Assembly (NCBI RefSeq): GCF_001552155.1
Contig: NZ_BCQQ01000002.1
Span: 37,232-101,231 of the forward strand
Direction: 5' to 3'
Length of the DNA: 64,000 nt
Origin: Actinomadura formosensis NBRC 14204
GTDB taxonomy: Bacteria > Actinomycetota > Actinomycetes > Streptosporangiales > Streptosporangiaceae
Position 1 is the stretch's first letter. Each line of letters begins with the position of its first letter. Positions 46,848 to 56,435 of this stretch are shown here, piece after piece. Made by a program: the position numbers and the translations under genes. Under the pieces are notes generated by a model. It was not told where the DNA came from. It worked only from the letters and a program-made list of their open reading frames with translations, and made no database searches.

Positions 46848-47972
46848 ATGAGCAGAGTCGTCGTCCTGTCCACGGGCGGCACGATCGCCACACGCCATGA
46901 CGCCCACGGGACCGCGCGGGCCACCGACCAGGCGAGCGCGCTGTTCCGGCGGCTGCCCGGCGACCCGGGCGTGCCGCTGGAGCCGAGGGACGTGTTCTGC
47001 GTCAACAGCTACCTGCTGACCCCGGCGGACATGCGGCAGATCGCGGAGGCCGCGCACGACGCCCTCACCGACGAGAGCGTGCTCGGCGTCGTCGTCACAC
47101 ACGGCACGGACACCCTGGAGGAGACGGCGTACTTCCTGGACCTGTTCCACGCCGATCCGCGCCCCATCGTGTTCACCGGCGCCCAGCGCCCGGCCGACGC
47201 CCCCGACACCGACGGCCCCCGCAACCTGGCCGACGCGATCACGGTGGCGCGTTCCGCCGAGAGCCGCGATCTCGGTGTCCTGATCGCCTTCGACGGCCGG
47301 GTCTACGCCGCCCGGGGCACCCGCAAGACGCACACGGTCGCGTCCGCGGCGTTCTCCGCGCCCGACGGCGGCGCGCTGGGCCAGGTGAGCGAGGGCGACG
47401 TCGCCATCACCGCGACCCCCGTCCGGCACAAGCCGATGGATCTGAGCGCGTTCCGCCTGGACGGCGCGCGCACCGACATCGTGGCCTGCTATCCCGGGGC
47501 CGACACGTCGGCGTTGAGCGCGGTCGTGGACGCGGGCGCCCGCGCCGTGGTCCTGGAGGCCACCGGGGCCGGCAACGCCAACCCCGGCATCGTCGAGGAG
47601 GTCGCCCGGCTCACCGCGGCGGGCATCGTCGTGGCGCTGTCCACACGCGTCCACGCGGGGCGGACCGCGGCCCTGTACGGCAACGGCGGCGGCGTCGACC
47701 TGGTCGCGGCCGGCGCCGTGCCGACCGGAACACTGCGCCCCTCCCAGGCTCGGATGCTGCTGATCGCGCTGCTCGGCCGTTACGGGGACCCGGCCCGGGT
47801 CCGGGCCGAGTTGCGGGCCCGGACCGGCGCCGTACGCGCATTCGCCGGCACGCCGTCCGAGGATCACGACCGGCCGGGGGCGCCGTCCGGCGCGTCCGAA
47901 GGCGCGCCCTCCCGGGGCCGCGCCCCGTCCCCACCGGAAGACCGAGCCGGGTCGCACGACGGGCCCGGATGA
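46848..47972 (+). CDS. Asparaginase-family amidohydrolase
   Basis: This 374-residue enzyme starts at the ATG after AGAGGAGG. The two threonine motifs of asparaginases are visible as LSTGGTIAT and THGTDTLEETAY, with RKTHTVASAAF further on. The catalytic part ends near residue 325; the last 45 residues are a Pro/Ser/Asp-rich disordered tail. With a deacetylase-fold hydrolase, a transporter and two SDRs following, the true substrate may be an amide intermediate rather than asparagine. Confidence 0.87.
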   Translation: MSRVVVLSTGGTIATRHDAHGTARATDQASALFRRLPGDPGVPLEPRDVFCVNSYLLTPADMRQIAEAAHDALTDESVLGVVVTHGTDTLEETAYFLDLFHADPRPIVFTGAQRPADAPDTDGPRNLADAITVARSAESRDLGVLIAFDGRVYAARGTRKTHTVASAAFSAPDGGALGQVSEGDVAITATPVRHKPMDLSAFRLDGARTDIVACYPGADTSALSAVVDAGARAVVLEATGAGNANPGIVEEVARLTAAGIVVALSTRVHAGRTAALYGNGGGVDLVAAGAVPTGTLRPSQARMLLIALLGRYGDPARVRAELRARTGAVRAFAGTPSEDHDRPGAPSGASEGAPSRGRAPSPPEDRAGSHDGPG

Positions 47973-48005
47973 CCGGAGAGAAATCCCGAAGGAAGGACCA
48001 GCATC

Positions 48006-48884
48006 ATGCCCAAAGAGATTTTCGTCGCATTCGGCGTTGACGTGGACGCGGTCGCGGGCTGGCTCGGCTCGTACGGCGGCGAGGACTCCCCGTGCGACAT
48101 TTCCCGGGGGATGTTCGCCGGAGAGGTCGGCACCCCGCGGCTGCTCCGCCTGTTCGGCAAGTACGACCTGCGCACCACCTGGTTCGTCCCGGGCCACTCC
48201 ATCGAGACGTTCCCGGACCAGACGCGCATGATCGTCGATGGCGGTCACGAGGTCGGCGTGCACGGCTACTCGCACGAGAACCCGATCGCGATGACACGGG
48301 AGCAGGAGAGCGCCGTCCTGGACCGCAGCATCGATCTGATCGAGAGGGTCGCCGGACGCCGGCCCACCGGATACGTCGCCCCGTGGTGGGAGTTCTCCCG
48401 CGTCACCAACGAACTGCTGCTGGAGCGGGGGATCGCCTACGACCACTCGCTCATGCACAACGACTTCACGCCGTACTACGTCCGGGTGGGCGACAACTGG
48501 ACGAAGATCGACTACTCGCGTCCGGCCGAGGAGTGGATGAAGCCGCTGGTGCGCGGCGAGGAGACCGATCTGGTCGAGATCCCGGCCAACTGGTACCTCG
48601 ACGACCTGCCCCCGATGATGTTCATCAAGGCGAGCCCCAACAGCCACGGCTTCGTCAGCCCGCGTGACCTGGAGACGCTCTGGCGCGACCAGTTCGACTG
48701 GGTCTACCGCGAGATGGACTACGCCGCCTTCACCATGACCATCCACCCCGACGTCTCCGGGCGTCCGCAGACGCTGCTCATGCTCGAACGCCTCATCGAA
48801 CACATCAACGGCCACGACGGCGTCCGCTGGGCGACGTTCGACGAGATCGCCGGCGACTTCAAGGCCCGTACCCCACGGGCCTGA
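48006..48884 (+). CDS. Polysaccharide-deacetylase-fold amidohydrolase (PuuE/HpPgdA type)
   Basis: This 292-residue NodB-fold protein has [15 protein letters not shown] (metal Asp), [25 protein letters not shown] (metal His pair) and YVAPWWEFS. It belongs with cytosolic PuuE allantoinases, cyclic-imide hydrolases and the Helicobacter PgdA-like group, not with secreted chitin deacetylases, as there is no signal peptide. Next to an asparaginase-type amidase it may open a cyclic imide or ureide that the amidase then finishes (inference). It lies 33 bases after the asparaginase gene. Confidence 0.82.
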   Translation: MPKEIFVAFGVDVDAVAGWLGSYGGEDSPCDISRGMFAGEVGTPRLLRLFGKYDLRTTWFVPGHSIETFPDQTRMIVDGGHEVGVHGYSHENPIAMTREQESAVLDRSIDLIERVAGRRPTGYVAPWWEFSRVTNELLLERGIAYDHSLMHNDFTPYYVRVGDNWTKIDYSRPAEEWMKPLVRGEETDLVEIPANWYLDDLPPMMFIKASPNSHGFVSPRDLETLWRDQFDWVYREMDYAAFTMTIHPDVSGRPQTLLMLERLIEHINGHDGVRWATFDEIAGDFKARTPRA

Positions 48885-48894
48885 TCCGTCCGGT

Positions 48895-48921
48895 CCGCGC
48901 CCGGCCGGCGGCCGGGCGCGG
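48895..48921 (+). terminator. Stem-loop after the deacetylase gene
   Basis: A perfect 12-bp stem CCGCGCCCGGCC/GGCCGGGCGCGG with GGC loop lies 11 bases beyond the stop. It may separate the enzyme pair from the transporter gene, whose start is 190 bases further on; that remaining stretch holds nothing I recognise. Confidence 0.65.
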
Positions 48922-49110
48922 CACATCCGGTTCGCGGCCACCCCACGCCCGGAAACGGCAGAACCCGACAGGCGGACCGCGTCGGCGGGTCCCCGGCCAC
49001 ACCCGGCCGGAGCCATCCCCTCCCTCTCCGCAACTCAGAGCCGCACCCCCAGAGCCGCAACGGAGCGGCGCACCCGTCCCACCCCGTTTCATGAGAAGGG
49101 TCCTCCTGTC

Positions 49111-50445
49111 ATGACCGCAGTCTCACCCGATGTGACCGGGGGCGGTGCCACCCGGCAACTGCCCCGTGTCGGAAAGCGCGACACACGGAAGGCGACGGTG
49201 ATCGCCTTCTTCGCGTGGGTCTTCGCCGTCTACGACTTCATCCTGTTCGGCACGCTGCTGCCCGAGATGACCAAACAGTTCCACTGGAGCGAGCAGCGCG
49301 CCTCGCTGATCTCCACGCTGATCTCCGTCGGCACCGCCGTGGTGGTCCTCGTCATCGGCCCGCTGGTCGACCGCATGGGCCGCCGGAAGGGCATGATCCT
49401 CACCGTCTCCGGAACGGCGCTGGCCTCGGCCGCCACGGCCGGGACCGTCAACGCCGGCTACCTGGTCGGCGTCCGCTCGCTCGGCGGCGTCGGCCTGTCC
49501 GAGCAGGCGGTGAACACCACCTACCTCAACGAGGTCTTCGCCGTCACCGAGGACGAGGCCATCAAGAAGCGCCGCGGCTTCGTCTACAGCCTGGTGCAGG
49601 GCGGCTGGCCGCTCGGCACGCTGCTGGCCGCCGCGTTCGTCGCGATCTTCCTGCCGATCGTCGGCTGGCGCGGCTGCTTCCTGCTGGCCACCTTCCCGGC
49701 CATCGTGATCGCCCTGCTCCGGCGGACCCTGAAGGAGAGCCCGCAGTTCGAGCTGGAGCAGAAGCTGCGGACCCTGCGCAAGGAGGGCAAGAGCGACGAG
49801 GCGCGGCAGCTCGCCGCCGAGTACGGCGTCGACCACTCTGACAGCGCCCCGCTGGCGGACATCTTCCGTGGCAGCGCGCTGCGCAACACCATCGTGCTGA
49901 GCATCGCGTGGTTCATCAACTGGTTCGGCATCCAGGTGTTCAGCGTGCTGGGCACCACGATCCTGACCAAGGGCAAGCACATCGGCTTCGCCAACTCGCT
50001 GCTGCTGTTCATCATCATCAACGCCGTCGGCTACTGCGGCTACCTGTTCCACGGCTGGGCCGGCGACAAGATCGGCCGGCGGAACGTGATCGCCTTCGGC
50101 TGGATCCTGTCCGGCATCATGTTCGCCCTGATGCTGACCGCCGCGCACGGCACCTTCGCGGTCGTCGCCATGTACTCGCTCGGGATGTTCTTCCTGATCG
50201 GCCCGTACTCGGCGATGCTGTTCTACATGGGCGAGTGCTACAGCACCCGCTGCCGCGCCACCGGGGCGTCCTTCATCAACGCCTTCAGCCAGCCGGGCGC
50301 CATCGCGGCCGGCGCGATCATCACCGCGATGCTCGCCGCCGGTTCGAACTGGGGCCACTCCGCCCTCATCGTCGGCGCGATCGGCACGATCGTCTCCGGC
50401 TTCGTGATGTTCGCCGCGCGCAAGGTGGACACGGTCGAGGGCTGA
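49111..50445 (+). CDS. MFS metabolite transporter
   Basis: This 444-residue, 12-TM protein resembles the sialate/aromatic-acid:proton symporter groups. It has the loop 2-3 motif [13 protein letters not shown], a central charged loop (residues 200-245) and [13 protein letters not shown] in the loop 8-9 repeat. The ATG at 49111 follows AGAAGGGTCCTCC. In context it imports the substrate of the LacI-controlled pathway. Confidence 0.87.
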   Translation: MTAVSPDVTGGGATRQLPRVGKRDTRKATVIAFFAWVFAVYDFILFGTLLPEMTKQFHWSEQRASLISTLISVGTAVVVLVIGPLVDRMGRRKGMILTVSGTALASAATAGTVNAGYLVGVRSLGGVGLSEQAVNTTYLNEVFAVTEDEAIKKRRGFVYSLVQGGWPLGTLLAAAFVAIFLPIVGWRGCFLLATFPAIVIALLRRTLKESPQFELEQKLRTLRKEGKSDEARQLAAEYGVDHSDSAPLADIFRGSALRNTIVLSIAWFINWFGIQVFSVLGTTILTKGKHIGFANSLLLFIIINAVGYCGYLFHGWAGDKIGRRNVIAFGWILSGIMFALMLTAAHGTFAVVAMYSLGMFFLIGPYSAMLFYMGECYSTRCRATGASFINAFSQPGAIAAGAIITAMLAAGSNWGHSALIVGAIGTIVSGFVMFAARKVDTVEG

Positions 50446-50486
50446 GCGCCCCGCCGGATCGCAGCCGAGCGCCTTCCACCAGTGCC

Positions 50487-50516
50487 GCCCCGGGACGGGC
50501 TCGCCCGTCCCGGGGC
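50487..50516 (+). terminator. Stem-loop between the MFS and SDR genes
   Basis: A perfect 14-bp arm pair (GCCCCGGGACGGGC and complement) with a two-base centre, 22 bases before the next GTG. It is probably an intercistronic terminator or an mRNA stabiliser. Confidence 0.65.
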
Positions 50517-50537
50517 GATGGAGCGACAGGAGAAACA

Positions 50538-51314
50538 GTGGAAACCCAGCAGTCGCCGAGCCGGGTCGCCGTCATCACCGGCGCGGCGAGCGGCATCGGC
50601 CGAGCCCTGGCCGTCGAGTACGCACGCCGTGGCGTGCGCACGGTGATCGGCACCTATCCCGGGGACCCGCACGACCCCGGGGAGACCGCCCGCCAGGTAC
50701 GAGAGGCCGGCGGCGAAGGCGTCGTGCACGAGGTGGACGTCCGCGACTCCGCCCAGGTCGAGTCGCTGGCGCAGCGGGCCGTATCGGAGTTCGGGCGCCT
50801 GGACATCGCCGTGGCCAACGCCGGGGTGCTGCGCCGGGCCCCGCTCGATGAGCTCACCGACGAGGCCTGGGACGACATGCTGCAGGTCGACCTCACCGGC
50901 GTGCTGCGCACGCTGCGGTCCGCCGCCCGGCGGATGGGCGAGGGCGGTGCGATGGTCGCGGTCTCCTCCATCGCCGGTGGCGTGTACGGCTGGGGCGACC
51001 ATGCCCACTACGCCGCGGCCAAGGCCGGTGTGCTCGGCCTGTGCCGGAGCCTCGCGGTGGAGCTCGCGCCGCGCGGCATCCGCGTCAACGCGCTCATCCC
51101 CGGGCTCATCGTCACTCCCCAGTCCTCGGACCCGGTGAACTCCCTGGGCCCTGAGGGTCTCGCCCGTGCCGGCAAGGACATCCCGTGGGGCCGGGCCGGC
51201 CGGCCGGAGGAGGTCGCGACCGCGATCGCCTTCCTCACCTCCCCAGACGCCGCGTACGTCACCGGCCAGAGCCTCGTCGTCGACGGCGGGCTCACTGTGC
51301 GGATGCCCGCCTGA
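50538..51314 (+). CDS. Short-chain dehydrogenase/reductase (3-oxoacyl reductase-like)
   Basis: This 258-residue SDR starts at the GTG after GACAGGAG. It has the NAD(P) motif [14 protein letters not shown] motif ANAGVL, and the catalytic SSIAGG...HYAAAKAG (Ser, Tyr, Lys). The [10 protein letters not shown] segment follows. It oxidises an alcohol or reduces a keto group; the substrate is not evident. A second SDR follows 26 bases later. Confidence 0.88.
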   Translation: METQQSPSRVAVITGAASGIGRALAVEYARRGVRTVIGTYPGDPHDPGETARQVREAGGEGVVHEVDVRDSAQVESLAQRAVSEFGRLDIAVANAGVLRRAPLDELTDEAWDDMLQVDLTGVLRTLRSAARRMGEGGAMVAVSSIAGGVYGWGDHAHYAAAKAGVLGLCRSLAVELAPRGIRVNALIPGLIVTPQSSDPVNSLGPEGLARAGKDIPWGRAGRPEEVATAIAFLTSPDAAYVTGQSLVVDGGLTVRMPA

Positions 51315-51340
51315 CCATGCCCGGCGAGGAGACGACACAT

Positions 51341-52078
51341 ATGCGCGCTCTTGAGAACCGGATCGCCCTCGTCACGGGCGGCGCCAGCGGCATCGGCCGG
51401 GCCATCGCCGAGGCGTACGTCCGGGAGGGCGCCCACGTGGTGATCGCCGACCGTGACGCCCTTCGTGCGGCGTCGGTCGCGGCGGAGATCGGCGCGGACG
51501 GCGGCGTGGAGATCGACGTCACCGACGCCGCCCGCGTGGAGGCGGGGGTCGCCGAGACCGCGCGCAGGTTCGGGCGGATCGACGTGCTGGTGAACTCGGC
51601 GGGCATCCTGACCGAGTCGCCGCTGGTGGAGATGGACCCGGCGATGTGGGCGGAGACCATCGCGGTCGACCTGATCGGCGTGTTCCTGTGCTGCCGGTAC
51701 ACCGTGCCGCTCATGGTGGAGCGGGGGTGGGGACGAGTGATCAACATCGCCTCGCAGCTCGGCATCAAGGGCGGCCGGTCGCTCACCCACTACGCGGCCG
51801 CCAAGGCCGGCGTCATCGGGTTCACCAAGTCGCTGGCGCTGGAGGTGGCCGGGCAGGGCGTCCTGGTGAACGCGATCGCGCCGGGGCCGATCGAGACGCC
51901 GATGGTCGCGGGAATCACCGAGGAGTGGAAGGCGGCCAAGCGGACCGAGCTGCCGCTCGGGCGGTTCGGCACCCCGGCGGAGGTGGCGCCGACCGCCGTC
52001 CTGCTGGCCAGCGACCCCGGCGGCAACCTCTACGTCGGCCAGACACTCGGCCCGAACTCCGGCGACGTCATGCCGTGA
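51341..52078 (+). CDS. Short-chain dehydrogenase/reductase
   Basis: This 245-residue SDR has TGGASGIGRAI, NSAGIL and the catalytic NIASQLGI...HYAAAKAGV set. The Asp in VIADRDAL after beta-2 suggests NAD preference. The C-terminal NLYVGQTLGPNSGDVMP differs from the usual VDGG ending. The ATG at 51341 follows GGCGAGGAG. It probably acts in the same pathway as the previous SDR but is clearly divergent from it. Confidence 0.88.
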   Translation: MRALENRIALVTGGASGIGRAIAEAYVREGAHVVIADRDALRAASVAAEIGADGGVEIDVTDAARVEAGVAETARRFGRIDVLVNSAGILTESPLVEMDPAMWAETIAVDLIGVFLCCRYTVPLMVERGWGRVINIASQLGIKGGRSLTHYAAAKAGVIGFTKSLALEVAGQGVLVNAIAPGPIETPMVAGITEEWKAAKRTELPLGRFGTPAEVAPTAVLLASDPGGNLYVGQTLGPNSGDVMP

Positions 52079-52122
52079 TGGCGCCGGCCCGTAGGGGCCG
52101 CCCGAACGAACGGAGCGATCGG

Positions 52123-52863
52123 ATGTGCGGTGCATGCGGAGAGCGGGGGACCGGTGACTGGGCCCGTCCCTGGATCGGCGACCTCGCGGCCCGGTGCGCG
52201 GTGGCGGCCGCCGTCGCGCGGGTCGTGCCCGCGCCGGGCCTGCGGATCTCCGCCGGCGCCGGCGGATGGCTGGTCACCGGGCCGACCGGCGCGGCGGTCG
52301 CCTGTGACGGCCTGACCACTCTGGTCGCCGAGGTGCGCGCCCGGGTGTCCGGGCCGGCCGTCCCGATCGACCCCGAGCGCCCGGCCGGCCGGCTCTGCGT
52401 GCCGCCGCGCGACCACCGGCCCGGAATCGTCCTGCGCGTCGACCCGGACGGTGCGCCGGACGACGGTGCCGATGCGGCGCTGGAGAGGGCGATGGCCGGT
52501 ACGGGCGAGGCGGTGGTGCCGAGCCCGCCGCGGGCCCGTGCGGTGCTCGCCGCGCTGGCCTCGCCCGTGTGGCTACCGCGCTGCCAGCTGCTCCGGGTGG
52601 AGGGCACCGGCGCCCGCTGGGCTCGCCCGATCCCCTCACCTGCGGCTTTCCCGCCCGGGTGCCTTCCGCCCGGCACAGAGCGTCCCGGGCCGGACGCCGC
52701 CTTCGCGGCGGACGTCGTCGTACGGCTGGAGTGGGTGCGCCAGAGCGGTCGCCTGGACGGTGAGGCGACGGCCGTACGCTGCCCGCTGGGGTCCGGGTCG
52801 GAGCTGGTTGTCGAGGTACGCGACGGCCATGTCGTGCGGGCCCGCACGGTGAGCCGGGCGTGA
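52123..52863 (+). CDS. Uncharacterised actinobacterial protein with CGACG start
   Basis: The 246-residue product begins MCGACGERGTGDWARPW, a Cys-Gly-x-Cys-Gly N-terminus I recognise only as a conserved start among actinomycete hypothetical proteins. The remainder is Ala/Val/Pro-rich, with a GRLCVPPRDHRPG stretch and a C-terminal region ending VVRARTV. No TM segment or known catalytic motif is visible. The start at 52123 follows CGGAGCG; an earlier ATG at 52077 overlaps the SDR stop. The CGACG pair could bind a metal. A small palindrome CGCGGGCGCCCGCG at 52875-52888 follows. Confidence 0.6.
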   Translation: MCGACGERGTGDWARPWIGDLAARCAVAAAVARVVPAPGLRISAGAGGWLVTGPTGAAVACDGLTTLVAEVRARVSGPAVPIDPERPAGRLCVPPRDHRPGIVLRVDPDGAPDDGADAALERAMAGTGEAVVPSPPRARAVLAALASPVWLPRCQLLRVEGTGARWARPIPSPAAFPPGCLPPGTERPGPDAAFAADVVVRLEWVRQSGRLDGEATAVRCPLGSGSELVVEVRDGHVVRARTVSRA

Positions 52864-53047
52864 CCGAAGCTGCGCGCGGGCGCCCGCGAAAGGCTGCACC
52901 GTTCGCCGATCGTGCTGCCGCAATGATCCGTATATCTGATATTTTTACCTTTGGCCCGCCTCATCGGAGTCGGCTGCCTTTGTAGTTCGAAGCGCGCGAC
53001 AGTGACCGGGTGAACACGGAAAGTCGGCGCGCTCCTGAGGAGATCCA

Positions 53048-53884
53048 ATGTCGGACGGACAGTCTTCCGCAGCGAGCAAGGGTGACCCGAAGCTTCCCTC
53101 CCACATCCCCCTGGGGGTGCCGACTCCGGCACGGATGTATGACGAGGCGCTGGGCGGCAAAGACCATTTCGCGGTAGATCGGACGGCGGTCGCGAAGCTG
53201 TACGAGGTGGTCGGCGAGGAGGTCGCCCGGTCCACCGCAATGTCGAACCGTCACTTCCTCGGCCGAGTGGTGAAGTTCTTGGCGAAAGAGTGCGGCATTC
53301 GCCAGTTCATCGATGTCGGTTCCGGTCTGCCGACCGTGCGGAACACGCACGAGATCGCGCAGGAGGCCGATCCCGACTCGAAGGTGGTCTACGTCGACGT
53401 CGACCCGATCGTCGCCGTGCACGGCAGGGCGCTCCTGTCCGGAGGGAACACCAGGATCGTCACCGCGGACATGCGAGAGCCGGAGACGATCCTCAACAAC
53501 CCGCTCACGCTTGAGCTGATCGATTTTGATCAGCCGGTGGCGGTGCTTTTCATCGCGGTGTTCCACTTCATCTCCCGGGCCGACGACCCGGCACGTATCG
53601 TGGCGGCCTTCCGGGAGCGCCAGGCGCCCGGCTCCTACCTGGCGATCTCGCATCTGACCACGGAGGACATGCCGCAGAAGATCCAGGACGGCTGGAGTGC
53701 GGCGTTCGCGAACTCCACTTCGCCGATGGTCTTCCGCGACAAGGAGGAGGTCCGGGAGATCTTCGCCGGTTACCGCCTTGTCGACCCCGGGCTCGTACGC
53801 CTTCACGAATGGCGGCCGGATGGTGAGTCTTCGCTCAAGACCGCCTCGGTTTTCGGTGGCGTCGGACAGGTCGATACGCCGTAA
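53048..53884 (+). CDS. SAM-dependent methyltransferase, PF04672 type (paralogue)
   Basis: This 278-residue relative of the protein at 33032-33859 carries FIDVGSGLPTVRNTHEIAQ, VYVDVDPIVAVHG and the N-terminal signature TPARMYDEALGGKDHFAVD. It is preceded by an AT-rich segment (52925-52950, TATATCTGATATTTTT) that is a good promoter candidate in this GC-rich DNA. The substrate is unknown. Confidence 0.9.
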   Translation: MSDGQSSAASKGDPKLPSHIPLGVPTPARMYDEALGGKDHFAVDRTAVAKLYEVVGEEVARSTAMSNRHFLGRVVKFLAKECGIRQFIDVGSGLPTVRNTHEIAQEADPDSKVVYVDVDPIVAVHGRALLSGGNTRIVTADMREPETILNNPLTLELIDFDQPVAVLFIAVFHFISRADDPARIVAAFRERQAPGSYLAISHLTTEDMPQKIQDGWSAAFANSTSPMVFRDKEEVREIFAGYRLVDPGLVRLHEWRPDGESSLKTASVFGGVGQVDTP

Positions 53885-54045
53885 GGATTTGCCGATAGGG
53901 CAACGATCAACATGATCGTGGTCTTGACGGATTGTTCTACGACTTCTACGTTCACGCCAACCGAACCTCCGCCTACCCGGAAGGTGCCCGCTCTCTCGAC
54001 CCAGCCGCCGCCCCAGGGCGCTGGCGCTCCCCCAGGAAGAGCAGG

Positions 54046-55551
54046 ATGAACAGACCCACCCGCAGGTCCGTTGCCGCAGGAGGCGCCGCCCTTCTGCTCA
54101 CGGCCGGGCTGGGCGTGGCGGCCGCCGCTCCCGCCCAGGCCAGGGCCGACTGCTTCGATCGCAGCATCCCGCTGTCGGTCGAGGAAAGCCGGCTCGGCTA
54201 CACGTTGCCCGATAACGACAACCCCGACGTCCTGCAATCGGAGACCTTCGCCCGGCAGATGGTGGACGGCGGTGGCTTCGGCGACGTCGCCCCCTCGCTC
54301 GCCCGCCACCTGTGCCGCGTCCGGTCGTCGGCCGCGGCCATCCGGCTCGTCAAGCAGACCGGCGAGGAACTCTGGCGTTCCGCCGTGGACCGCGCCCAGC
54401 ACCGTGGCGACGTACGCGGGAGCCTGCCCGCCAGTGACGACCGGCCGCTTTACTGGACCCGCCTGCAGGCCACGGCCGCGCTGCGCCAGTGGACCCCCGC
54501 CTTCTCGCTGTCCTCGCGGGCCCGCGCATCGCTCATCACCGCGTTCGACCGCGCCGCCCGGGGGATGTCCGACATCGACTTCCCCGCCGGGAAAGGCGTC
54601 AAGCGGGTCATCGCCAGCGGCTTTGACCCCTACACACTGGACGGGGGCCAGACCGGTCCGGCACCCGGCTCGGCCGGGAACAACATCCGGCACGGCAACC
54701 CGTCGGGCGCCACCGCGCTGGCCCTGGACGGCACCCGCTACCGCGCCGCCGACGGCAAGGTCACCTACATCGAGATGTACGTGCTCCCGGTCAACTACAC
54801 CGAGTTCGCCGCGGGCTATCTCGAGGACACGGTCGGGCCGTTCATGCGTCCCGGTCCGCGACGGGTGGACGCGTCGCTCACCGTCAGCCAGGCCGGCGGG
54901 TCCGTCTTCAACCTCGAACAGTGGAACGGCCGGTACCACGGCGCCTACCCGGGCAATGACCTGTCCCAGCCGTGCCCGAGCCAGAACGGCGTACCGCAAC
55001 TCGCGGTCGGCAACCACGGCTGCAACACCAGCGTGGTCACCCGCTGGGGAGGACCCGCCGCGTTCGACCTGAACACCCCGCCGCAGTGGACGACGGCCAC
55101 ATTGCCGGTCGGCCCGATGATCAAGGCTGACACGGGCGCCTCGGTCCCCCGCCCACCGGGGGACACCTGGCCGGACACCTCGGTCGCCTTCGGCGTCGTC
55201 TGGCACACCAACTACACCGAGTTCCCCGACTGCACATCGACCACCCGGGTCACCCGCAACAACCCGCCGCCCACCGAGTTTCCGCCACCGGCCCCGCCGA
55301 CGCCACCGGACGCCGGCTCGTGCTCCCACAGCGGCGGCGGAGGCAACTACCTGTCCAACGAGAGCGCCTACCGCAACACCCTGCTGCGGGACCGGATGGG
55401 CCTGAAGATTCCCGCCGGACACATCCACACGCCCGACATGCAGCACTTCGAGACGGCCTTCAACGTCAGCGACCCGACCTTCAACGCATGGCGTACGGCC
55501 ATCGTCGCGCAGGGCGGGAACCTCATCCACGCGGTCGCCGACAACTCGTAG
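54046..55551 (+). CDS. Secreted pyroglutamyl-peptidase-like protein
   Basis: This 501-residue protein starts at the ATG behind AGGAAGAGCAGG. A classical signal peptide ends near APAQARA (residue 36). The central part (about 180-420) resembles peptidase C15: VIASGFDPYTLDG, HGNPSGATALALDG and EMYVLPVNYTEFAAGYLED. The segment that normally carries the catalytic cysteine (AGTFVCN-like) reads QAGGSVFNLEQWNG, with Phe in place of Cys, so activity is doubtful or uses another residue. A Pro-rich linker (PPPTEFPPPAPPTPPDAG) leads to a C-terminal extension with GHIHTPDMQHFETAF. Secreted long forms occur in actinomycetes. Confidence 0.65.
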   Translation: MNRPTRRSVAAGGAALLLTAGLGVAAAAPAQARADCFDRSIPLSVEESRLGYTLPDNDNPDVLQSETFARQMVDGGGFGDVAPSLARHLCRVRSSAAAIRLVKQTGEELWRSAVDRAQHRGDVRGSLPASDDRPLYWTRLQATAALRQWTPAFSLSSRARASLITAFDRAARGMSDIDFPAGKGVKRVIASGFDPYTLDGGQTGPAPGSAGNNIRHGNPSGATALALDGTRYRAADGKVTYIEMYVLPVNYTEFAAGYLEDTVGPFMRPGPRRVDASLTVSQAGGSVFNLEQWNGRYHGAYPGNDLSQPCPSQNGVPQLAVGNHGCNTSVVTRWGGPAAFDLNTPPQWTTATLPVGPMIKADTGASVPRPPGDTWPDTSVAFGVVWHTNYTEFPDCTSTTRVTRNNPPPTEFPPPAPPTPPDAGSCSHSGGGGNYLSNESAYRNTLLRDRMGLKIPAGHIHTPDMQHFETAFNVSDPTFNAWRTAIVAQGGNLIHAVADNS

Positions 55552-55560
55552 CCGGTACGC

Positions 55561-55599
55561 GGCCGGGTGGCTCTCCCGGAGAAGAGAGGCCACCCGGCC
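55561..55599 (+). terminator. Stem-loop after the secreted protein gene
   Basis: GGCCGGGTGGCTCTC pairs with GAGAGGCCACCCGGCC with a single bulged base and an 8-base loop, ten bases past the stop. Confidence 0.75.
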
Positions 55600-55713
55600 G
55601 GTCGCCCAAAATCGCAAACGGACATGGGTAATGGTGTCCTGATGCCGGGGCTGCCGCCGCGTGATATGTGGTCTCCGTGGCTGAATCTCGCACGAGACGG
55701 GAAGGGGGCTGAG

Positions 55714-56385
55714 GTGGCCGAGACGACGGTGGCCGGGGTGATGGCCGAGCTGGCGGAGCTTGAGGACCCGAAGATACGCGAGGTGAACGAGAAACACGGT
55801 GACGATCACGGTGTGAACCTCGGCAAGCTGCGCGCGCTCGCGAAGCGGCTGAAGACGCAGCAGGAACTCGCGTGCCGGCTCTGGGAGACCGGTGACACCG
55901 CGGCGAGACTGCTGGCGATCCTGATCTGCCGCCCGAAGGCGTTCGAGCGTGACGAGCTGGACGCCATGGTGCGCGAGGCGCGCACACCCAAGGTGCACGA
56001 CTGGCTCGTGAACTACGTGGTGAAGAAGAACCCGCACTCCGAAGAGCTGCGCCTGGCCTGGTCCGCCGATCCGGATCCGGTGGTCGCGAGTGCCGGCTGG
56101 GTGCTCACCACCGCGCGCGTGGCGAAGAAGCCCGAGGGCCTCGACCTCGCAGGACTGCTCGACGTCATCGAGGCGGAGATGAAAGACGCCCCGGATCGCC
56201 TGCAGTGGGCGATGAACCACTGCCTGGCTCAGATCGGGATCGAGCACGCCGAGCACCGCGCCCGTGCAATCGACATCGGTGAGCGCCTGCAGGTGCTCAA
56301 GGACTACCCGACCCCCCCGAACTGCACGTCTCCGTTCGCGCCCATCTGGATCACCGAGATGGTGCGCCGAAAGCACGATGATTAA
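55714..56385 (+). CDS. DNA alkylation repair-like HEAT protein (AlkD family)
   Basis: The GTG at 55714 after GGGAAGGGGG gives 223 residues; the frame is open further upstream, but residues there are not conserved in character. The sequence shows the AlkD-like core: KHGDDHGVNLGKLRALAKRL, ETGDTAARLLAILIC and VHDWLVNYVVKKN, that is, tandem HEAT helices. AlkD members excise alkylated purines, although many homologues lack glycosylase activity. An ending NHCLAQIGIEHAEHRARAI is typical of the group. No partner gene is adjacent. Confidence 0.75.
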   Translation: MAETTVAGVMAELAELEDPKIREVNEKHGDDHGVNLGKLRALAKRLKTQQELACRLWETGDTAARLLAILICRPKAFERDELDAMVREARTPKVHDWLVNYVVKKNPHSEELRLAWSADPDPVVASAGWVLTTARVAKKPEGLDLAGLLDVIEAEMKDAPDRLQWAMNHCLAQIGIEHAEHRARAIDIGERLQVLKDYPTPPNCTSPFAPIWITEMVRRKHDD

Positions 56386-56435
56386 CCCCGCATCCGCACT
56401 CTTCCAGCCCAGCTTGCAATTTTCCCGCATCGGAA

